Positions 1 through 9,376 of a stretch of DNA of 64,000 nucleotides are shown here, in pieces (within the stretch, counting starts at the first letter, position 1; every line of letters begins with the position of its first letter). Source of the stretch: Aeromonas piscicola (GTDB lineage: Bacteria > Pseudomonadota > Gammaproteobacteria > Enterobacterales > Aeromonadaceae); assembly GCF_000820005.1 (NCBI RefSeq), contig NZ_CDBL01000044.1, forward strand, positions 729 to 64,728, written 5' to 3'. The notes beneath the pieces were generated by a model that saw nothing but the letters and a program-made list of their open reading frames with translations, was not told the DNA's origin and searched no databases. Made by a program: the position numbers and the translations under genes.

Positions 1-119
1 TGGCCCGGGCCGACATGGTGACCCGATTGGCCGGTGGGCTGGGTGCTGTGCGCGAGGTGTGCGACCTCATTCTGCAGGCACAAGGGCTGGGTGACTATCA
101 GCCAGAGGCCTCGGTATGA
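1..119 (+). CDS. kdsC: 3-deoxy-D-manno-octulosonate 8-phosphate phosphatase, C-terminal end (partial)
   Basis: The window opens inside a coding frame that ends at the TGA at 117-119. The visible 38 residues contain ARADMVTRLAGGLGAVREVC, the C-terminal signature of KdsC, the HAD-family phosphatase that releases Kdo from Kdo-8-phosphate for LPS core synthesis. The stop overlaps the lptC start (ATG at 116), the usual kdsC-lptC-lptA-lptB order, so the genes are probably co-transcribed and translationally coupled. The catalytic HAD motifs lie upstream of the window. Confidence 0.85.
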   Translation, partial: ARADMVTRLAGGLGAVREVCDLILQAQGLGDYQPEASV

Positions 120-676
120 GCAGACAGACGCTGCTGTTCGCCCTGCTGTTTCTGGTGGCGCTGGCCGCCTGGCAGCTCGGCGACATCGAGCTGGTGCCGG
201 AGCCGACCGCCAAGGTCGAGAACTATCAGCCGGATTTCACCGCCAAGAATCTGGTCACCACCCGCTTTGATGTCGAGGGTCGTCGCACCGAGCGGCTGGA
301 GTCGGAGTATGCGGAGTATTACCAGCTCCTCGAACAGGCCACCTTCAACAAGCCGGTGGTCTACATGTTCGACAAGCAGGGCGAGGCCGAGTGGAAAGTC
401 ACGGCCGATACCGGCGTGCTCAACACGGATGACAACGTGATCCTGCGGGACAAGGTACATCTGGACGGCCTGCTGCCCGCCTCCTTCATCTCCACGCTGG
501 ATACCCCCTATCTGGAGCTGGATCTGGTGACCCAGAACGTGAGAAGCAATCAGCAAGTCAGCATAGTGGGTAAGGATTTCCAGACCGAGGGCGTTGGCCT
601 GAAGGGTCATCTGGAACGCAAATATTTTGAATTACTGGACCAGGGCCATGCCATATATTTCAATGAAAAACGTTAA
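116..676 (+). CDS. lptC: LPS export ABC transporter periplasmic protein LptC
   Basis: A 186-residue bitopic inner-membrane protein. One N-terminal membrane segment (about residues 5-22) precedes a periplasmic beta-jellyroll that takes LPS from LptB2FG and passes it to LptA. Size and position between kdsC and lptA fit LptC (191 residues in E. coli). The ATG overlaps the kdsC stop, and the 3' end overlaps the start of lptA by 14 bases. I see no anomaly. Confidence 0.93.
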   Translation: MSRQTLLFALLFLVALAAWQLGDIELVPEPTAKVENYQPDFTAKNLVTTRFDVEGRRTERLESEYAEYYQLLEQATFNKPVVYMFDKQGEAEWKVTADTGVLNTDDNVILRDKVHLDGLLPASFISTLDTPYLELDLVTQNVRSNQQVSIVGKDFQTEGVGLKGHLERKYFELLDQGHAIYFNEKR

Positions 677-1190
677 TCTGGCCCTCGCGGCCCTGCTGCT
701 GTGCGGCACCGTGAGCGCCAAAGAGTCCGACTTTGCCGAGAAGGTCTACGTGGATGCGGTCAAACAGGTGGCCGAGATGCAGGACAATCGCATTACCTTC
801 AGTGACGATGTCATCATCACTCAGGGCACCATCAAGATTAAGGCCGACAAGGTAGTGGTGATCCGCTCCGGCGAGAAAGGGGCCGAGGTCATGACGGCCT
901 ATGGCAATCCCGCAACTTTCTTCCAGATCCTGGACAACGGCAAGCCGGTCAACGCCCACGGCAACAGCATCCGCTACGAGCTGAAGAACCGGCTGGTGAC
1001 CATCACCGGCAATGGCCAGCTCAAGCAGGAAGACAGCCAGGTCAACGGCGATCTGATCCGCTACGACATCGTCAAACAGAAGATGATCGCCGAGAGCAAG
1101 GGCCCGACCCAGCGCGTCAAGACTGTGTTCCTGCCGGATCAGGTAGAGAACTTCGACAAGCCAGCCGATCAGAAGAAGCAGGGAAAATAA
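663..1190 (+). CDS. lptA: Lipopolysaccharide transport periplasmic protein LptA
   Basis: A periplasmic OstA-like beta-jellyroll protein that forms the bridge carrying LPS from LptC to LptD. The start at 663 (MKNVNLALAALLLCGTVSAK) gives a clean signal peptide with a likely cleavage after VSA. The frame is open further upstream to a TTG at 627, but that would put charged residues before the signal peptide. The mature part has the expected size (175 residues in all). It sits between lptC (14-base overlap) and lptB (3-base gap). Confidence 0.92.
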   Translation: MKNVNLALAALLLCGTVSAKESDFAEKVYVDAVKQVAEMQDNRITFSDDVIITQGTIKIKADKVVVIRSGEKGAEVMTAYGNPATFFQILDNGKPVNAHGNSIRYELKNRLVTITGNGQLKQEDSQVNGDLIRYDIVKQKMIAESKGPTQRVKTVFLPDQVENFDKPADQKKQGK

Positions 1191-1193
1191 GCC

Positions 1194-1919
1194 ATGGCAG
1201 TGTTGAAAGCAGTCGGCCTGCAAAAAAGTTACAAGCGCCGCATGGTGGTCAGCGATGTGAGCCTGGAAGTGGGTACCGGCCAGATCGTCGGGTTGCTAGG
1301 CCCAAATGGTGCCGGCAAGACCACCTCCTTCTACATGATAGTGGGGCTGGTGCAGAGCGATGCCGGTCTCATCACCATAGACGATCAGGACATCAGCCTG
1401 CAGCCCATGCATATCCGAGCCCGCAACGGCATAGGCTATCTGCCGCAGGAGGCCTCCATCTTCCGCCGCCTGTCGGTGTTCGACAACCTGATGGGGGTCA
1501 TGCAGACCCGCAAGGGGCTGAGCCGCGAAGAGCGGGAAGACAAGGTCGAACAGCTGCTGGAAGAGTTCAATATCACCCACATTCGCGACAACCTGGGTCA
1601 GAGCCTGTCCGGAGGGGAGCGGCGCCGGGTCGAGATCGCCCGCGCGCTGGCGGCCGAGCCACGTTTTATCCTGCTGGATGAGCCGTTTGCCGGGGTCGAC
1701 CCCATTTCTGTGATAGACATCAAGAAGATCATCCAGCATCTGAAAGATAGGGGCCTGGGCGTCTTGATCACCGACCACAACGTCAGAGAGACTCTGGACG
1801 TATGCGAGAAGGCTTATATCGTCAGCCACGGCAAGATGATTGCCGAAGGTGCACCGGCCGAGATACTGGCCGATGAACAGGTCAAGCGCGTCTATTTGGG
1901 CGATCAATTCAGTCTATAG
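1194..1919 (+). CDS. lptB: LPS export ABC transporter ATP-binding protein LptB
   Basis: The cytoplasmic ATPase that powers LPS extraction with LptF and LptG. It is 241 residues, the usual length. Walker A GPNGAGKT lies at 36-43, the Q-loop near 85, signature LSGGE at 138-142, Walker B ILLDEP at 159-164 and the H-loop histidine at 195. The gene follows lptA by 3 bases and precedes rpoN, an arrangement conserved in enteric bacteria and Aeromonas. Confidence 0.97.
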   Translation: MAVLKAVGLQKSYKRRMVVSDVSLEVGTGQIVGLLGPNGAGKTTSFYMIVGLVQSDAGLITIDDQDISLQPMHIRARNGIGYLPQEASIFRRLSVFDNLMGVMQTRKGLSREEREDKVEQLLEEFNITHIRDNLGQSLSGGERRRVEIARALAAEPRFILLDEPFAGVDPISVIDIKKIIQHLKDRGLGVLITDHNVRETLDVCEKAYIVSHGKMIAEGAPAEILADEQVKRVYLGDQFSL

Positions 1920-1984
1920 TAAGGGGGCATCTCTTCATTTCCTTTGACGACTGCCTCGCTGAACATAAGGATATCCCGACGTAG

Positions 1985-3424
1985 ATGAAGCCGACATTAC
2001 AGTTGCGTCTCGGTCAGTCCCTGACCATGACGCCGCAATTACAACAAGCGATTCGTCTGCTCCAGCTCTCCACTCTGGAACTCCAGCAGGAAATTCAGCA
2101 AGCGCTCGATAACAACCCCTTGCTGGAGCAAGAGGAGAATGAGGTGCAGGAGACCAGCCCGGAAGAGCCGGTCGACGCCAGTCAGCTCGACTCCAGTGAT
2201 GCCATGGCCCAGGATCAGATGCCGGACGAGTTGCCGGTGGATACCACTTGGGAAGATGTCTATTCGGCCGGCACGGCCCAGAGCGCAGGCCCCATCCACG
2301 ATGGGGAAGACAGCGTCTATCAGGGTGAAACCACCGAAAATCTGCAGGACTATCTGCTGTGGCAGATGCGACTCACGCCATTCAGCGATCTGGATGCCGC
2401 CATTGCTCTCGCCATCATAGATGCCATCGACGATTCTGGTTATCTGACCGTCTCCCTCGAAGATATACAGGCGGCGGTGAGCAGCGAGGATGTAGAGGTA
2501 GAACTCGACGAGGTCGAGGCCGTGCTCAAGCGAGTGCAGCATTTCGATCCGGTCGGCATCGCCGCCCGCTCGGTGCAGGAATGCCTGTTGATCCAGCTCG
2601 GTCAGTACGCCCCCGAACTGCCCTGGCTCACCGAGGCCAGAGAGGTGATCAACGAGCACATGGACTTGCTCGGCAATCGCGATTATCGCACCCTGGCGCG
2701 CAAGACCCGGCTCAAGGAGAGCGACCTCAAGGAGGTACTGGATCTCATCCAGCAGCTGGAGCCCAGACCGGGCAATGGCATCATACAGAGCGACTCCCAG
2801 TACGTGATCCCAGATGTGACCGTGGTCAAGAAGGGCTCCAAGTGGGTGGTCGAGCTCAATCCCGATTCCGCGCCGCGCATCCGGGTCAACGAGACCTATG
2901 CCGCCATGGCCCGCCAGGCGCGCACCAGCCAGGATACCCAGTTCATCCGCTCTCATCTGCAAGAGGCCAAGTGGTTCATCAAGAGCCTGGAGAGTCGCAA
3001 TGACACCCTGCTCAAGGTGGCCAGCTGTATTGTCGAGCAGCAGCAGGGCTTTTTCGAGTATGGTGAAGAGGCCATGAAACCCATGGTGCTCAACGACATC
3101 GCCGAAGCGGTGGAGATGCATGAGTCGACCATTTCCCGGGTAACGACCCAGAAATACATGCATACGCCCCGCGGCATCTTCGAACTGAAGTTTTTTTTCT
3201 CCAGTCATGTGAATACCGAAGGAGGAGGAGAGTGCTCATCGACCGCAATTCGCGCGCTGATCAAGAAGCTGGTGACGGCAGAGAACCCCGCCAAGCCGCT
3301 AAGTGATAGCAAGATCGCGGATTTGCTGGCCGAACAGGGTATTATGGTGGCGAGACGCACGATCGCAAAGTACCGTGAATCCTTGTTGATCCCGCCATCC
3401 AATCAGCGCAAACGCCTGGTTTAG
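1985..3424 (+). CDS. rpoN: RNA polymerase sigma-54 factor RpoN
   Basis: Sigma-54 (479 residues), which recognises -24/-12 promoters and needs AAA+ activators. The glutamine/leucine-rich region I is at the N-terminus (residues 1-50), followed by an acidic region II. The central core-binding and helix-turn-helix parts follow, and the RpoN box [10 protein letters not shown] is at 456-465. Its neighbours hpf, ptsN, rapZ and npr form the conserved rpoN cluster. It is directly relevant here because lafK (34447-35823) encodes a sigma-54 activator with an intact GAFTGA loop. Confidence 0.98.
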   Translation: MKPTLQLRLGQSLTMTPQLQQAIRLLQLSTLELQQEIQQALDNNPLLEQEENEVQETSPEEPVDASQLDSSDAMAQDQMPDELPVDTTWEDVYSAGTAQSAGPIHDGEDSVYQGETTENLQDYLLWQMRLTPFSDLDAAIALAIIDAIDDSGYLTVSLEDIQAAVSSEDVEVELDEVEAVLKRVQHFDPVGIAARSVQECLLIQLGQYAPELPWLTEAREVINEHMDLLGNRDYRTLARKTRLKESDLKEVLDLIQQLEPRPGNGIIQSDSQYVIPDVTVVKKGSKWVVELNPDSAPRIRVNETYAAMARQARTSQDTQFIRSHLQEAKWFIKSLESRNDTLLKVASCIVEQQQGFFEYGEEAMKPMVLNDIAEAVEMHESTISRVTTQKYMHTPRGIFELKFFFSSHVNTEGGGECSSTAIRALIKKLVTAENPAKPLSDSKIADLLAEQGIMVARRTIAKYRESLLIPPSNQRKRLV

Positions 3425-3445
3425 GCAAAACAAAAGGAAGACGTT

Positions 3446-3733
3446 ATGCAAATTAACCTGACCGGACACCATGTCGAGATCACCGAAGCTCTGCGTGATT
3501 ATGTGAATAACAAATTTGCCAAACTCGAGCGTCACTTTGACCACATCAACAATGTTCATGTGGTGTTGAGCGTAGAAAAACTGAACCAGATCGCCGAAGC
3601 CAAGCTGCATGTCAGCGGTGGCGAGGTGTTCGCCAATTCACAGCATGCCGACATGTATGCTGCGATTGATACCCTGCTGGACAAGCTGGATCGGCAGATC
3701 ATCAAGCACAAAGATAAGTTAAATCAAAAATAA
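3446..3733 (+). CDS. hpf: Ribosome hibernation promoting factor, short form (HPF/YhbH)
   Basis: A 95-residue HPF/RaiA-fold protein that binds the 30S subunit and promotes 100S dimers in stationary phase. It is the short type, with no C-terminal dimerisation domain. It begins MQINLTGHHVEITEALRDYV, typical of the family, with a good Shine-Dalgarno (aaggaag) before the ATG. It lies between rpoN and ptsN, the conserved position of yhbH. Confidence 0.95.
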   Translation: MQINLTGHHVEITEALRDYVNNKFAKLERHFDHINNVHVVLSVEKLNQIAEAKLHVSGGEVFANSQHADMYAAIDTLLDKLDRQIIKHKDKLNQK

Positions 3734-3735
3734 CT

Positions 3736-4182
3736 ATGCAACTTGAACACATACTGAGTCGGGACTGCACCAAAAGTGCGGTCCCTTGTACCAGCAAGAA
3801 ACGCGCCCTTGAGATCATCAGTGAATTAGCCGCTGAACGCCTGGGTACCTCTCGTCAGGCGTTATTCGAGTGCCTGCTGGCCAGAGAAAAGATGGGCAGT
3901 ACCGGTATCGGTGCCGGTATCGCCATTCCCCACGGCCGGATCGGTGACGAGTTTCCGCCGACCGCCATCCTGATGACTTTTGCAGAGCCTATCCCCTTCG
4001 ACGCCATCGACAATCAACCGGTTGACCTGCTCTTTGCCCTGCTGGTGCCGGAAAGTGAGTGCAAGCAGCACCTCAAAACCCTTTCCCTGATGGCATCCAA
4101 ACTGGGTGACAAGGCGGTTTGCCGCCAGTTGCGCCAGGCAACCAGCGATGAAGATCTCTATCAGATCATGACCTCGGCCTGA
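3736..4182 (+). CDS. ptsN: Nitrogen-PTS EIIA component PtsN (EIIA-Ntr)
   Basis: A 148-residue EIIA domain of the fructose/mannitol type, the terminal phosphoacceptor of the regulatory nitrogen PTS. The phosphorylated histidine is H66 in GIAIPHGRIG. The gene starts two bases after the hpf stop. With npr (5112-5384) it forms the phosphorelay that in enteric bacteria controls potassium transport and other systems. A true substrate-transport role is unlikely. Confidence 0.95.
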   Translation: MQLEHILSRDCTKSAVPCTSKKRALEIISELAAERLGTSRQALFECLLAREKMGSTGIGAGIAIPHGRIGDEFPPTAILMTFAEPIPFDAIDNQPVDLLFALLVPESECKQHLKTLSLMASKLGDKAVCRQLRQATSDEDLYQIMTSA

Positions 4183-4224
4183 TATGCAGGCCCCTGTCAT
4201 GACCCCAAGCGGTGAGGGAACAAG

Positions 4225-5091
4225 ATGCAATTAATAGTGGTAAGTGGGCGCTCCGGCTCGGGCAAGACAGTTGCCCTGCGTGTGCTGGAGGATCTCGGTT
4301 ATTACTGCGTGGATAACCTGCCGGTCAACCTGCTGCCCCAGTTGATCGTGTCGGTCGAGAGCCAGTATGACAAGCTGGCGGTCAGCATTGACGTGCGCAA
4401 CCTGCCGGTGAGCCCGGACAAGCTGGAGACCCTGCTGGCCCAGGTGCGCAACGAGGGCCGGGTCGAATTTTCCAGCTTCTTCTTCGATGCGGAAAATTCC
4501 ACCCTGCTCAAGCGCTACGGCGAGAGTCGCCGGCTGCATCCCTTGTCGCGCAAACAGCTGTCGCTGGATGAGGCGATCCGGGAAGAGACCCACCTGCTGG
4601 CACCGCTCTCCTCTACCGCCGATCTGCGCATCGACACCACCAACCTCAGCATTCACGACCTGAGCGAGCTCATCAAGACCCGGGTGCTCGGCAAGAAAGA
4701 GAACGAGCTGGTGCTGGTGTTCGAGTCATTCGGCTTCAAGTACGGCATCCCCAAGGACGCCGACTTCGTGTTCGATGCCCGCTTCCTGCCCAATCCGCAC
4801 TGGATCCCCGAACTCAAGCCCTTTACCGGCAAGGACGAGCCTGTGGCCCGTTACCTCTCCAGCCAGCCGGACGTGATGCAGTTCATCCTGCAGATTGAGC
4901 ACATGCTGGCGACTTGGCTGCCGCATCTGGAGCGCAACAATCGCAGCTATGTGACTGTGGGGATTGGTTGCACCGGTGGTCAGCACAGATCAGTGTTCAT
5001 CGCCGAACAGCTGGCCAGCGCATTCCGGCTGCAGGGCAAGAACGTCCAGATCCGCCACCGCACCCTCGACAAGAGTGCGCCGCAATATTGA
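4225..5091 (+). CDS. rapZ: RNase adapter protein RapZ
   Basis: A 288-residue P-loop protein with Walker A GRSGSGKT at 8-15 and the conserved C-terminal [10 protein letters not shown] motif. In E. coli RapZ presents the sRNA GlmZ to RNase E and so tunes glucosamine-6-phosphate synthase. The position between ptsN and npr is conserved. Length and N-terminus match the family. Confidence 0.95.
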   Translation: MQLIVVSGRSGSGKTVALRVLEDLGYYCVDNLPVNLLPQLIVSVESQYDKLAVSIDVRNLPVSPDKLETLLAQVRNEGRVEFSSFFFDAENSTLLKRYGESRRLHPLSRKQLSLDEAIREETHLLAPLSSTADLRIDTTNLSIHDLSELIKTRVLGKKENELVLVFESFGFKYGIPKDADFVFDARFLPNPHWIPELKPFTGKDEPVARYLSSQPDVMQFILQIEHMLATWLPHLERNNRSYVTVGIGCTGGQHRSVFIAEQLASAFRLQGKNVQIRHRTLDKSAPQY

Positions 5092-5111
5092 TGGACCAAT
5101 AGGAAGATCAG

Positions 5112-5384
5112 ATGACCGTCTCAGCCTCTGTGGAAGTGAAGAACAAACTGGGTATGCATGCCAGACCGGCCATGATGCTGTTCGAGCTGGTACAGGGCTT
5201 CGACGCCCACGTGCTGCTGCGCAACGAGGATGGCATAGAGGCCGATGCGGACAGCGTGATCGGCCTGCTGATGCTGGATTCCGCTCAGGGCAAGCAGGTG
5301 GAGGTGCAGGTGGAGGGCCCCGAAGAAGTGGAGGCGCTGGCTGCCGTGGTGGCGCTGTTCACCTCCGGCTTCAACGAGGAGTGA
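5112..5384 (+). CDS. npr: Phosphocarrier protein NPr of the nitrogen PTS
   Basis: An HPr-like 90-residue protein that carries phosphate from EI-Ntr to PtsN. The active site histidine is H16 in [11 protein letters not shown]. It follows rapZ by 20 bases and is the last gene of the rpoN cluster. The next gene (5403-7307) is on the opposite strand and converges on it with only 18 bases between the stops. Confidence 0.94.
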   Translation: MTVSASVEVKNKLGMHARPAMMLFELVQGFDAHVLLRNEDGIEADADSVIGLLMLDSAQGKQVEVQVEGPEEVEALAAVVALFTSGFNEE

Positions 5385-5402
5385 CTCATTCCCCGCCCTG
5401 GT

Positions 5403-7307
5403 TCAGGAACCGGTGCGCGCCAGCCCCTTGAAGCTGGCAAAATCCCGACAAGCCAGCAGATTCTTGCTGGCTTTTTCGTTCATCAGCGCCAGAAACAGAT
5501 CGTAGAGACCCATTGCCTCTTCGTAGTCCGTCTTGCTGATGGCCAGCACGAATATCAAAGTGGCTGTCTCGCCGTTGCCCCAGTCGATTCCCTGAGGTGC
5601 CAGCACTGTATAGACCAGGGTGCGGCGGGCCAGCAGGCCGAGGGAGTGGGGCAGGGCTATGCCTTCTCCCAGCAGGGTGGAGACGATGCGTTCTCGTTCG
5701 TGGAGTGAACTTCTGAACCCCGCTTCTACCAGGTCTTCCTGTTCCAGCTGATCGCAGATGCGGGCGAACAGCTGGCCCTGGTTGAGCGGCTCATTGATCA
5801 CCATGAAGTGGTCGGCATCGAAGTATTTGTCGAGCAGGTAGGGGCGGGTGCGGTCGATCAGCACCAGCTTGCCAAGCTGTTCCAGCTGATACTGGGTCGG
5901 GAAGGGGGCGACTTGCACCACGGGCGCGTTCTTCTCGCCCACCTTGATAGTGCTGATGACGAAGTCCTGCTCGATCCGCGCCAATCCCTCGTAATCTCGC
6001 ACCGACTCCAGCGTCGTCAGCTGGAGCTGGGGATATTCCCGCTTGATGCGCGCCTCCAGCACCCGGAAGGTGGCGTTGCCGGCGTCGCACAGCAGCAGCG
6101 CCTGGGGACGGCGGGTGTAGCCGATGTCGTAGTGGCGCTCCAGCCCTACCCCGATATGGATTACCAGGTAGCCGATCTCGTGGTGGGTCAGCCGGTAAGG
6201 GGTCTGTTTTATCCACTCAGAGATGGCAGCCAGCGTGATGTCGTAGGCGAGGGGATAGTACTGCTTGATGTGATCCGCCAGTGGATTGTGGCTGCCAATC
6301 TGGTATTTGACCCGCAGCAGCATGGCGCTGATGTGGGTCTGCAGATCCGCCCGCAACTGCAGATCGCCGCGCAGATCATAGGGGTAGTGCTGGTGGATAT
6401 AGGCGAGCAGATGCTCGACCAGCTGCTCGCTCTCGGCGGCCATGGCCGGGCTGAGCCTGGGCGTGTCGGCGGTGAGGCGGGCCTGGATCTGGATGGCGAG
6501 GCAGGCGATCTCCTCTGCTCCCGGTGGTGTCAGGGTCGGCAGCTCGGTGTAGATGTCGCGGGCTACGGCGGCCAGCGTTGTTGTGATGTCGTCGCTGGCA
6601 AACTGGCGCAGCTCGTGGCCGGCTGCCTGGCGCAGCAGGGCGACTGCGCAGTAAATGGCGAGCTGCTGCAGGCTCTCGTCGGCGAGGCGCAGCTGGTGAT
6701 GGCCGAGCTGGGCATGGATGTGATTGCCCACTACCTCCAGCGTCTTGCTGGGGCAAAGGTTGGGCAGCAGGCTCTGCAACTGGTTGTTGTGGATCAGCTC
6801 CTGATAGAGCAGCTGGGTGAGGCAGGCCCGGATCGCCGTCTCGCTCCCCTGGATGCGCATGCCCAGCCGTGGCTTGCTGTCGATGAGCAAGCCAAAGTGG
6901 GCGAGCCGCTCCCGCACCTCCGCCATGTCTCCCTGCAGTGCCGCCCGGCTCAGATACCAGGTATCCGCCAGCTCGTCGAGTTTGATCCCCTGTTCCGCCG
7001 TCAGCAGCAGGATCTGCAGGTGCAGCACCCGCTCGCGGCTGGTGCGCGGCAGGCTGCTCTCCTGCTCCTGGGCTGCCAGCAACTCGTCAAACAACCCCTG
7101 ATTGTAAATCTTGAGCTGGTAGCCACTGCCGCGCTGGTGGATCAGGTGGGCGCCGTGGGTGGCGATCAGCTCGTTGAGGGTCGCTACGTCGGTGCGCACC
7201 GTGCGGGTGGAGACATTGAGGCGGCGAGCCAGCTCCTCCTGTGGCAGCGGTTCTGCATGGAGCTGGGTCAGCAGTTGATGGAGTCTGGGGTGGGGCAGCT
7301 TGGTCAT
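5403..7307 (-). CDS. BglG/MtlR-type PRD transcriptional regulator with EIIB and EIIA domains
   Basis: A 634-residue multidomain regulator. It has an N-terminal HTH (LPQEELARRLNVSTRTVRTD), a second HTH-like segment, two PTS regulation domains, an EIIB-like segment with LLLCDAGNATF, and a C-terminal EIIA domain with the phosphoacceptor GIALPHSLG (His at about 554). Such proteins (MtlR, LicR, ManR) sense PTS phosphorylation and activate sugar operons. The ATG at 7307 starts at the HTH. The frame is open upstream to 7415 but that part resembles nothing. It lies about 105 bases downstream of the aldolase gene on the same strand and probably controls that operon. No strong ribosome binding site is visible. 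Confidence 0.88.
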   Translation of the reverse strand: MTKLPHPRLHQLLTQLHAEPLPQEELARRLNVSTRTVRTDVATLNELIATHGAHLIHQRGSGYQLKIYNQGLFDELLAAQEQESSLPRTSRERVLHLQILLLTAEQGIKLDELADTWYLSRAALQGDMAEVRERLAHFGLLIDSKPRLGMRIQGSETAIRACLTQLLYQELIHNNQLQSLLPNLCPSKTLEVVGNHIHAQLGHHQLRLADESLQQLAIYCAVALLRQAAGHELRQFASDDITTTLAAVARDIYTELPTLTPPGAEEIACLAIQIQARLTADTPRLSPAMAAESEQLVEHLLAYIHQHYPYDLRGDLQLRADLQTHISAMLLRVKYQIGSHNPLADHIKQYYPLAYDITLAAISEWIKQTPYRLTHHEIGYLVIHIGVGLERHYDIGYTRRPQALLLCDAGNATFRVLEARIKREYPQLQLTTLESVRDYEGLARIEQDFVISTIKVGEKNAPVVQVAPFPTQYQLEQLGKLVLIDRTRPYLLDKYFDADHFMVINEPLNQGQLFARICDQLEQEDLVEAGFRSSLHERERIVSTLLGEGIALPHSLGLLARRTLVYTVLAPQGIDWGNGETATLIFVLAISKTDYEEAMGLYDLFLALMNEKASKNLLACRDFASFKGLARTGS

Positions 7308-7374
7308 GAGGGGGGACTGGACTCCTGTCGCGAAATAAAGGGTCGATGTTAACAAGCGGGTCATTAACAAGCCA

Positions 7375-7402
7375 GGCACCGGCCAGTGATCGGACCGGTG
7401 CC
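7375..7402 (-). repeat. Intergenic hairpin between aldolase and regulator genes
   Basis: A perfect 8-base inverted repeat, GGCACCGG (7375-7382) and CCGGTGCC (7395-7402), with a 12-base loop, ten bases past the aldolase stop. There is no U-tract on the minus strand, so it is more likely an RNA-processing or stabilising hairpin, or a leaky terminator separating the catabolic genes from the regulator. Confidence 0.5.
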
Positions 7403-7411
7403 ATCTTTTCG

Positions 7412-8152
7412 TCACGCCAGCAGCCGCTTCACCGTGGCCAGCAGGGTGCGCACATCCTCGGGGCGTGTCTGGCCGCTCTCGCTGTCGATGATGGAACTGT
7501 AGACGTGGGGGATCACCTTTTCGACACCGGCGTCCAGTGCGATGCGGACTATCTCCTCGAAGTTGTCGAGATCGATTCCACCTGTGGGTTCCAGCCAGAA
7601 GCTGTGGCGAGCACAGGCTTCGGCGACCGCCTGATACTCGTCACGGCAGGTGAGGCCACCCATAGGGAAGAACTTGACCGAACTGCCGCCCATGTCCTTG
7701 AGCAGGGCGATGGCGGTATCGATGGGCACAATCCCGTCCGGCTGCTGGGCACTGAAGGGACCGGTGGAGATCTTCACCAGACCCGGCGTGCCGGTGGGGG
7801 AAATGAGGCCATTGACCAGTGTCTCTGGCTGGCCCAGCAGCGCCCGGCTGGCACCGACCCCGGTGAACACCTGATTGACGTGCTGGGGCTGCAGCTGGCA
7901 GGCCAGCTCGGCCACCATGGCGGACTGGCGTGGATCGCCCGCCCCCAGCCCGATGGAGAGGGCGTTGTCGATGAGTTTCGCGTACTCCTTCATATCGGCG
8001 ACCGCAGAGGACACATCCGGATAGTTCTTGGAGAGCACACCGACCAGCACATGGCCTTCGGCCGCCTCATAGATGTCGACGGCATTCTGTTTGGACCCTG
8101 CCAGCACGTTGAGGCAGACACGGTTGCGGTAGTAATTGGGAGTTAGGGACAT
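7412..8152 (-). CDS. dgaF: KDGP aldolase family protein (DgaF-like)
   Basis: A 246-residue aldolase that would cleave 2-keto-3-deoxy-gluconate-6-phosphate to pyruvate and glyceraldehyde-3-phosphate, as DgaF does in the Salmonella D-glucosaminate pathway. It begins MSLTPNYYRNRVCLNVLAGS. Conserved segments include VKFFPMGG and LEPTGGIDL. The ATG at 8152 has a strong Shine-Dalgarno (aggagg). The frame is open to 8194, but that part reads into a duplicated leader. The direct neighbours dgaE and the deacetylase gene support the function. Confidence 0.85.
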   Translation of the reverse strand: MSLTPNYYRNRVCLNVLAGSKQNAVDIYEAAEGHVLVGVLSKNYPDVSSAVADMKEYAKLIDNALSIGLGAGDPRQSAMVAELACQLQPQHVNQVFTGVGASRALLGQPETLVNGLISPTGTPGLVKISTGPFSAQQPDGIVPIDTAIALLKDMGGSSVKFFPMGGLTCRDEYQAVAEACARHSFWLEPTGGIDLDNFEEIVRIALDAGVEKVIPHVYSSIIDSESGQTRPEDVRTLLATVKRLLA

Positions 8153-8168
8153 CAGTGATCCTCCTGAA

Positions 8169-8261
8169 TTAGATATGGTCTTCGATGACGGCATACTGTT
8201 TGGAACCCGCTAATACATTGAGGCAGACGCGGTTGCGGCAGTCATTGGGAACAAGGGACAT
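8169..8261 (-). pseudogene. Truncated duplicate of the aldolase gene's 5' end (30-codon ORF)
   Basis: An open frame from the ATG at 8261 to the TAA at 8169-8171 encodes 30 residues starting MSLVPNDCRNRVCLNVLAGS. Its first 25 codons match the start of the neighbouring aldolase gene (8152 downward) at about 62 of 75 bases by my count. The sequence then diverges and stops. Its ATG overlaps the stop of the lyase gene (TGATG), and it has its own Shine-Dalgarno-like aggag. It looks like a remnant of a tandem duplication that placed a second start upstream of the intact gene. It may still be translated as a leader peptide. Confidence 0.75.
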
Positions 8262-9376
8262 CAACGGTTCTCCTGAACGAGGTTGGCAATGGCGGCATGG
8301 ATCTGGTCGAGCTGGGGGATGGTGACACTGCGCACATCGATCTCGACATGCCCCTCGTTGGCCTTGTAGCCACGGCAGTAGATGGCAGGATTGCCCTGTT
8401 GCAGTCGAGTCACCAGTTGCACTGTGGTCATGCCGATCTGCTGGTGATCAAAAGCGATATCGGTGCGGGCTATGTCGCGCCCCGCGCTGTCCCACACCAC
8501 TTTGGCGCTGACGCCCGGCAGCAGATTGAGTCGCTCGATGAAGGGGGCCATCTTGGCAACCATGGCGGCGCCGCTCTCCTTCTCTTTTTCCAGATAGCGC
8601 TCGATGGCATGAGTCAGGCCGAGGATCCCCTCCTTGCCCACCTTCATGGCGCGGCCTATGCCGTTGGCCTGCTGCTTGACCCACTCCACATACTGGCGTT
8701 TGCCGAGCACCAACCCGCTGGTGGGGCCTTCGATGGCCTTGGCACCGCTGTAGATGACCAGATCCGCCCCCTGGTTGTAATAGAGACGCAGATCCTCTTC
8801 GGCCGCCGCATCGACGATCAGTGGCAGCTGGTGGGCCATGGCCACCTCGGCCGCCTCTGCCACCGACAGAATGCTCTTCTGCACGCAGTGGTGGGACTTG
8901 ATGTAGAGAATGGCAGCTGTGTTGGCATTGATGGCAGCGGCCAGCTGGGCAGGGGAGCACTCATTGGCATAGCCAGCCTCCACCACCTTGCCTCCCCCCA
9001 GATTGACCATGGTGCCGACCGGCGCGCCGAAGTTGACGTTGTGCCCCTTGGGCAGCACGATTTCACTCGGCACCCCGTGGGCATGGGCATGCAGCTGCTC
9101 CAGCCGGTAGGGGTCGCCACGCACTATCACGGCGGCCACCGCCTGGGCTATGCCGGCGCTGGCGCAGGAGACCACCACAGCATCTTCCACATCCAGCAAG
9201 CCTGCCAGATAGGCGCCTGTCTTGTTGACCAGATCCTTCACCTCGAAGTAGTGGCCCAGGCCGAAGTTGACCGCATCGACCACCTCCTGCTCGGGGGTGG
9301 AGACGCCGAGAATGGTCATGCGCCCGGAGGCGTTGATCACAGGTTTGAGCTGATATTTCTCATAAACAGAAGGCAT
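8261..9376 (-). CDS. dgaE: DgaE family pyridoxal-phosphate-dependent ammonia lyase
   Basis: A fold-type I PLP enzyme of the SelA-like DgaE family, 371 residues from the ATG at 9376 (MPSVYEKYQLKPVINASGRM). The likely PLP lysine is in YSGAKAIEGP. DgaE of Salmonella removes ammonia from D-glucosaminate-6-phosphate to give KDGP, the substrate of the downstream aldolase. The stop overlaps the start of the small duplicated ORF at 8261. The gene start overlaps the end of the deacetylase gene by about 17 bases, indicating one operon. The exact substrate is an inference. Confidence 0.85.
   Translation of the reverse strand: MPSVYEKYQLKPVINASGRMTILGVSTPEQEVVDAVNFGLGHYFEVKDLVNKTGAYLAGLLDVEDAVVVSCASAGIAQAVAAVIVRGDPYRLEQLHAHAHGVPSEIVLPKGHNVNFGAPVGTMVNLGGGKVVEAGYANECSPAQLAAAINANTAAILYIKSHHCVQKSILSVAEAAEVAMAHQLPLIVDAAAEEDLRLYYNQGADLVIYSGAKAIEGPTSGLVLGKRQYVEWVKQQANGIGRAMKVGKEGILGLTHAIERYLEKEKESGAAMVAKMAPFIERLNLLPGVSAKVVWDSAGRDIARTDIAFDHQQIGMTTVQLVTRLQQGNPAIYCRGYKANEGHVEIDVRSVTIPQLDQIHAAIANLVQENR

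Noticed and set aside
2039..3208. A 389-codon minus-strand frame opposite rpoN
   Set aside because: rpoN is certain on the plus strand; the opposite frame has no recognisable domain or ribosome binding site.
5808..7352. A 514-codon plus-strand frame opposite the PRD regulator
   Set aside because: The minus strand encodes a full HTH-PRD-EIIB-EIIA protein; the plus-strand translation is repetitive Gln/Val/Ala sequence.
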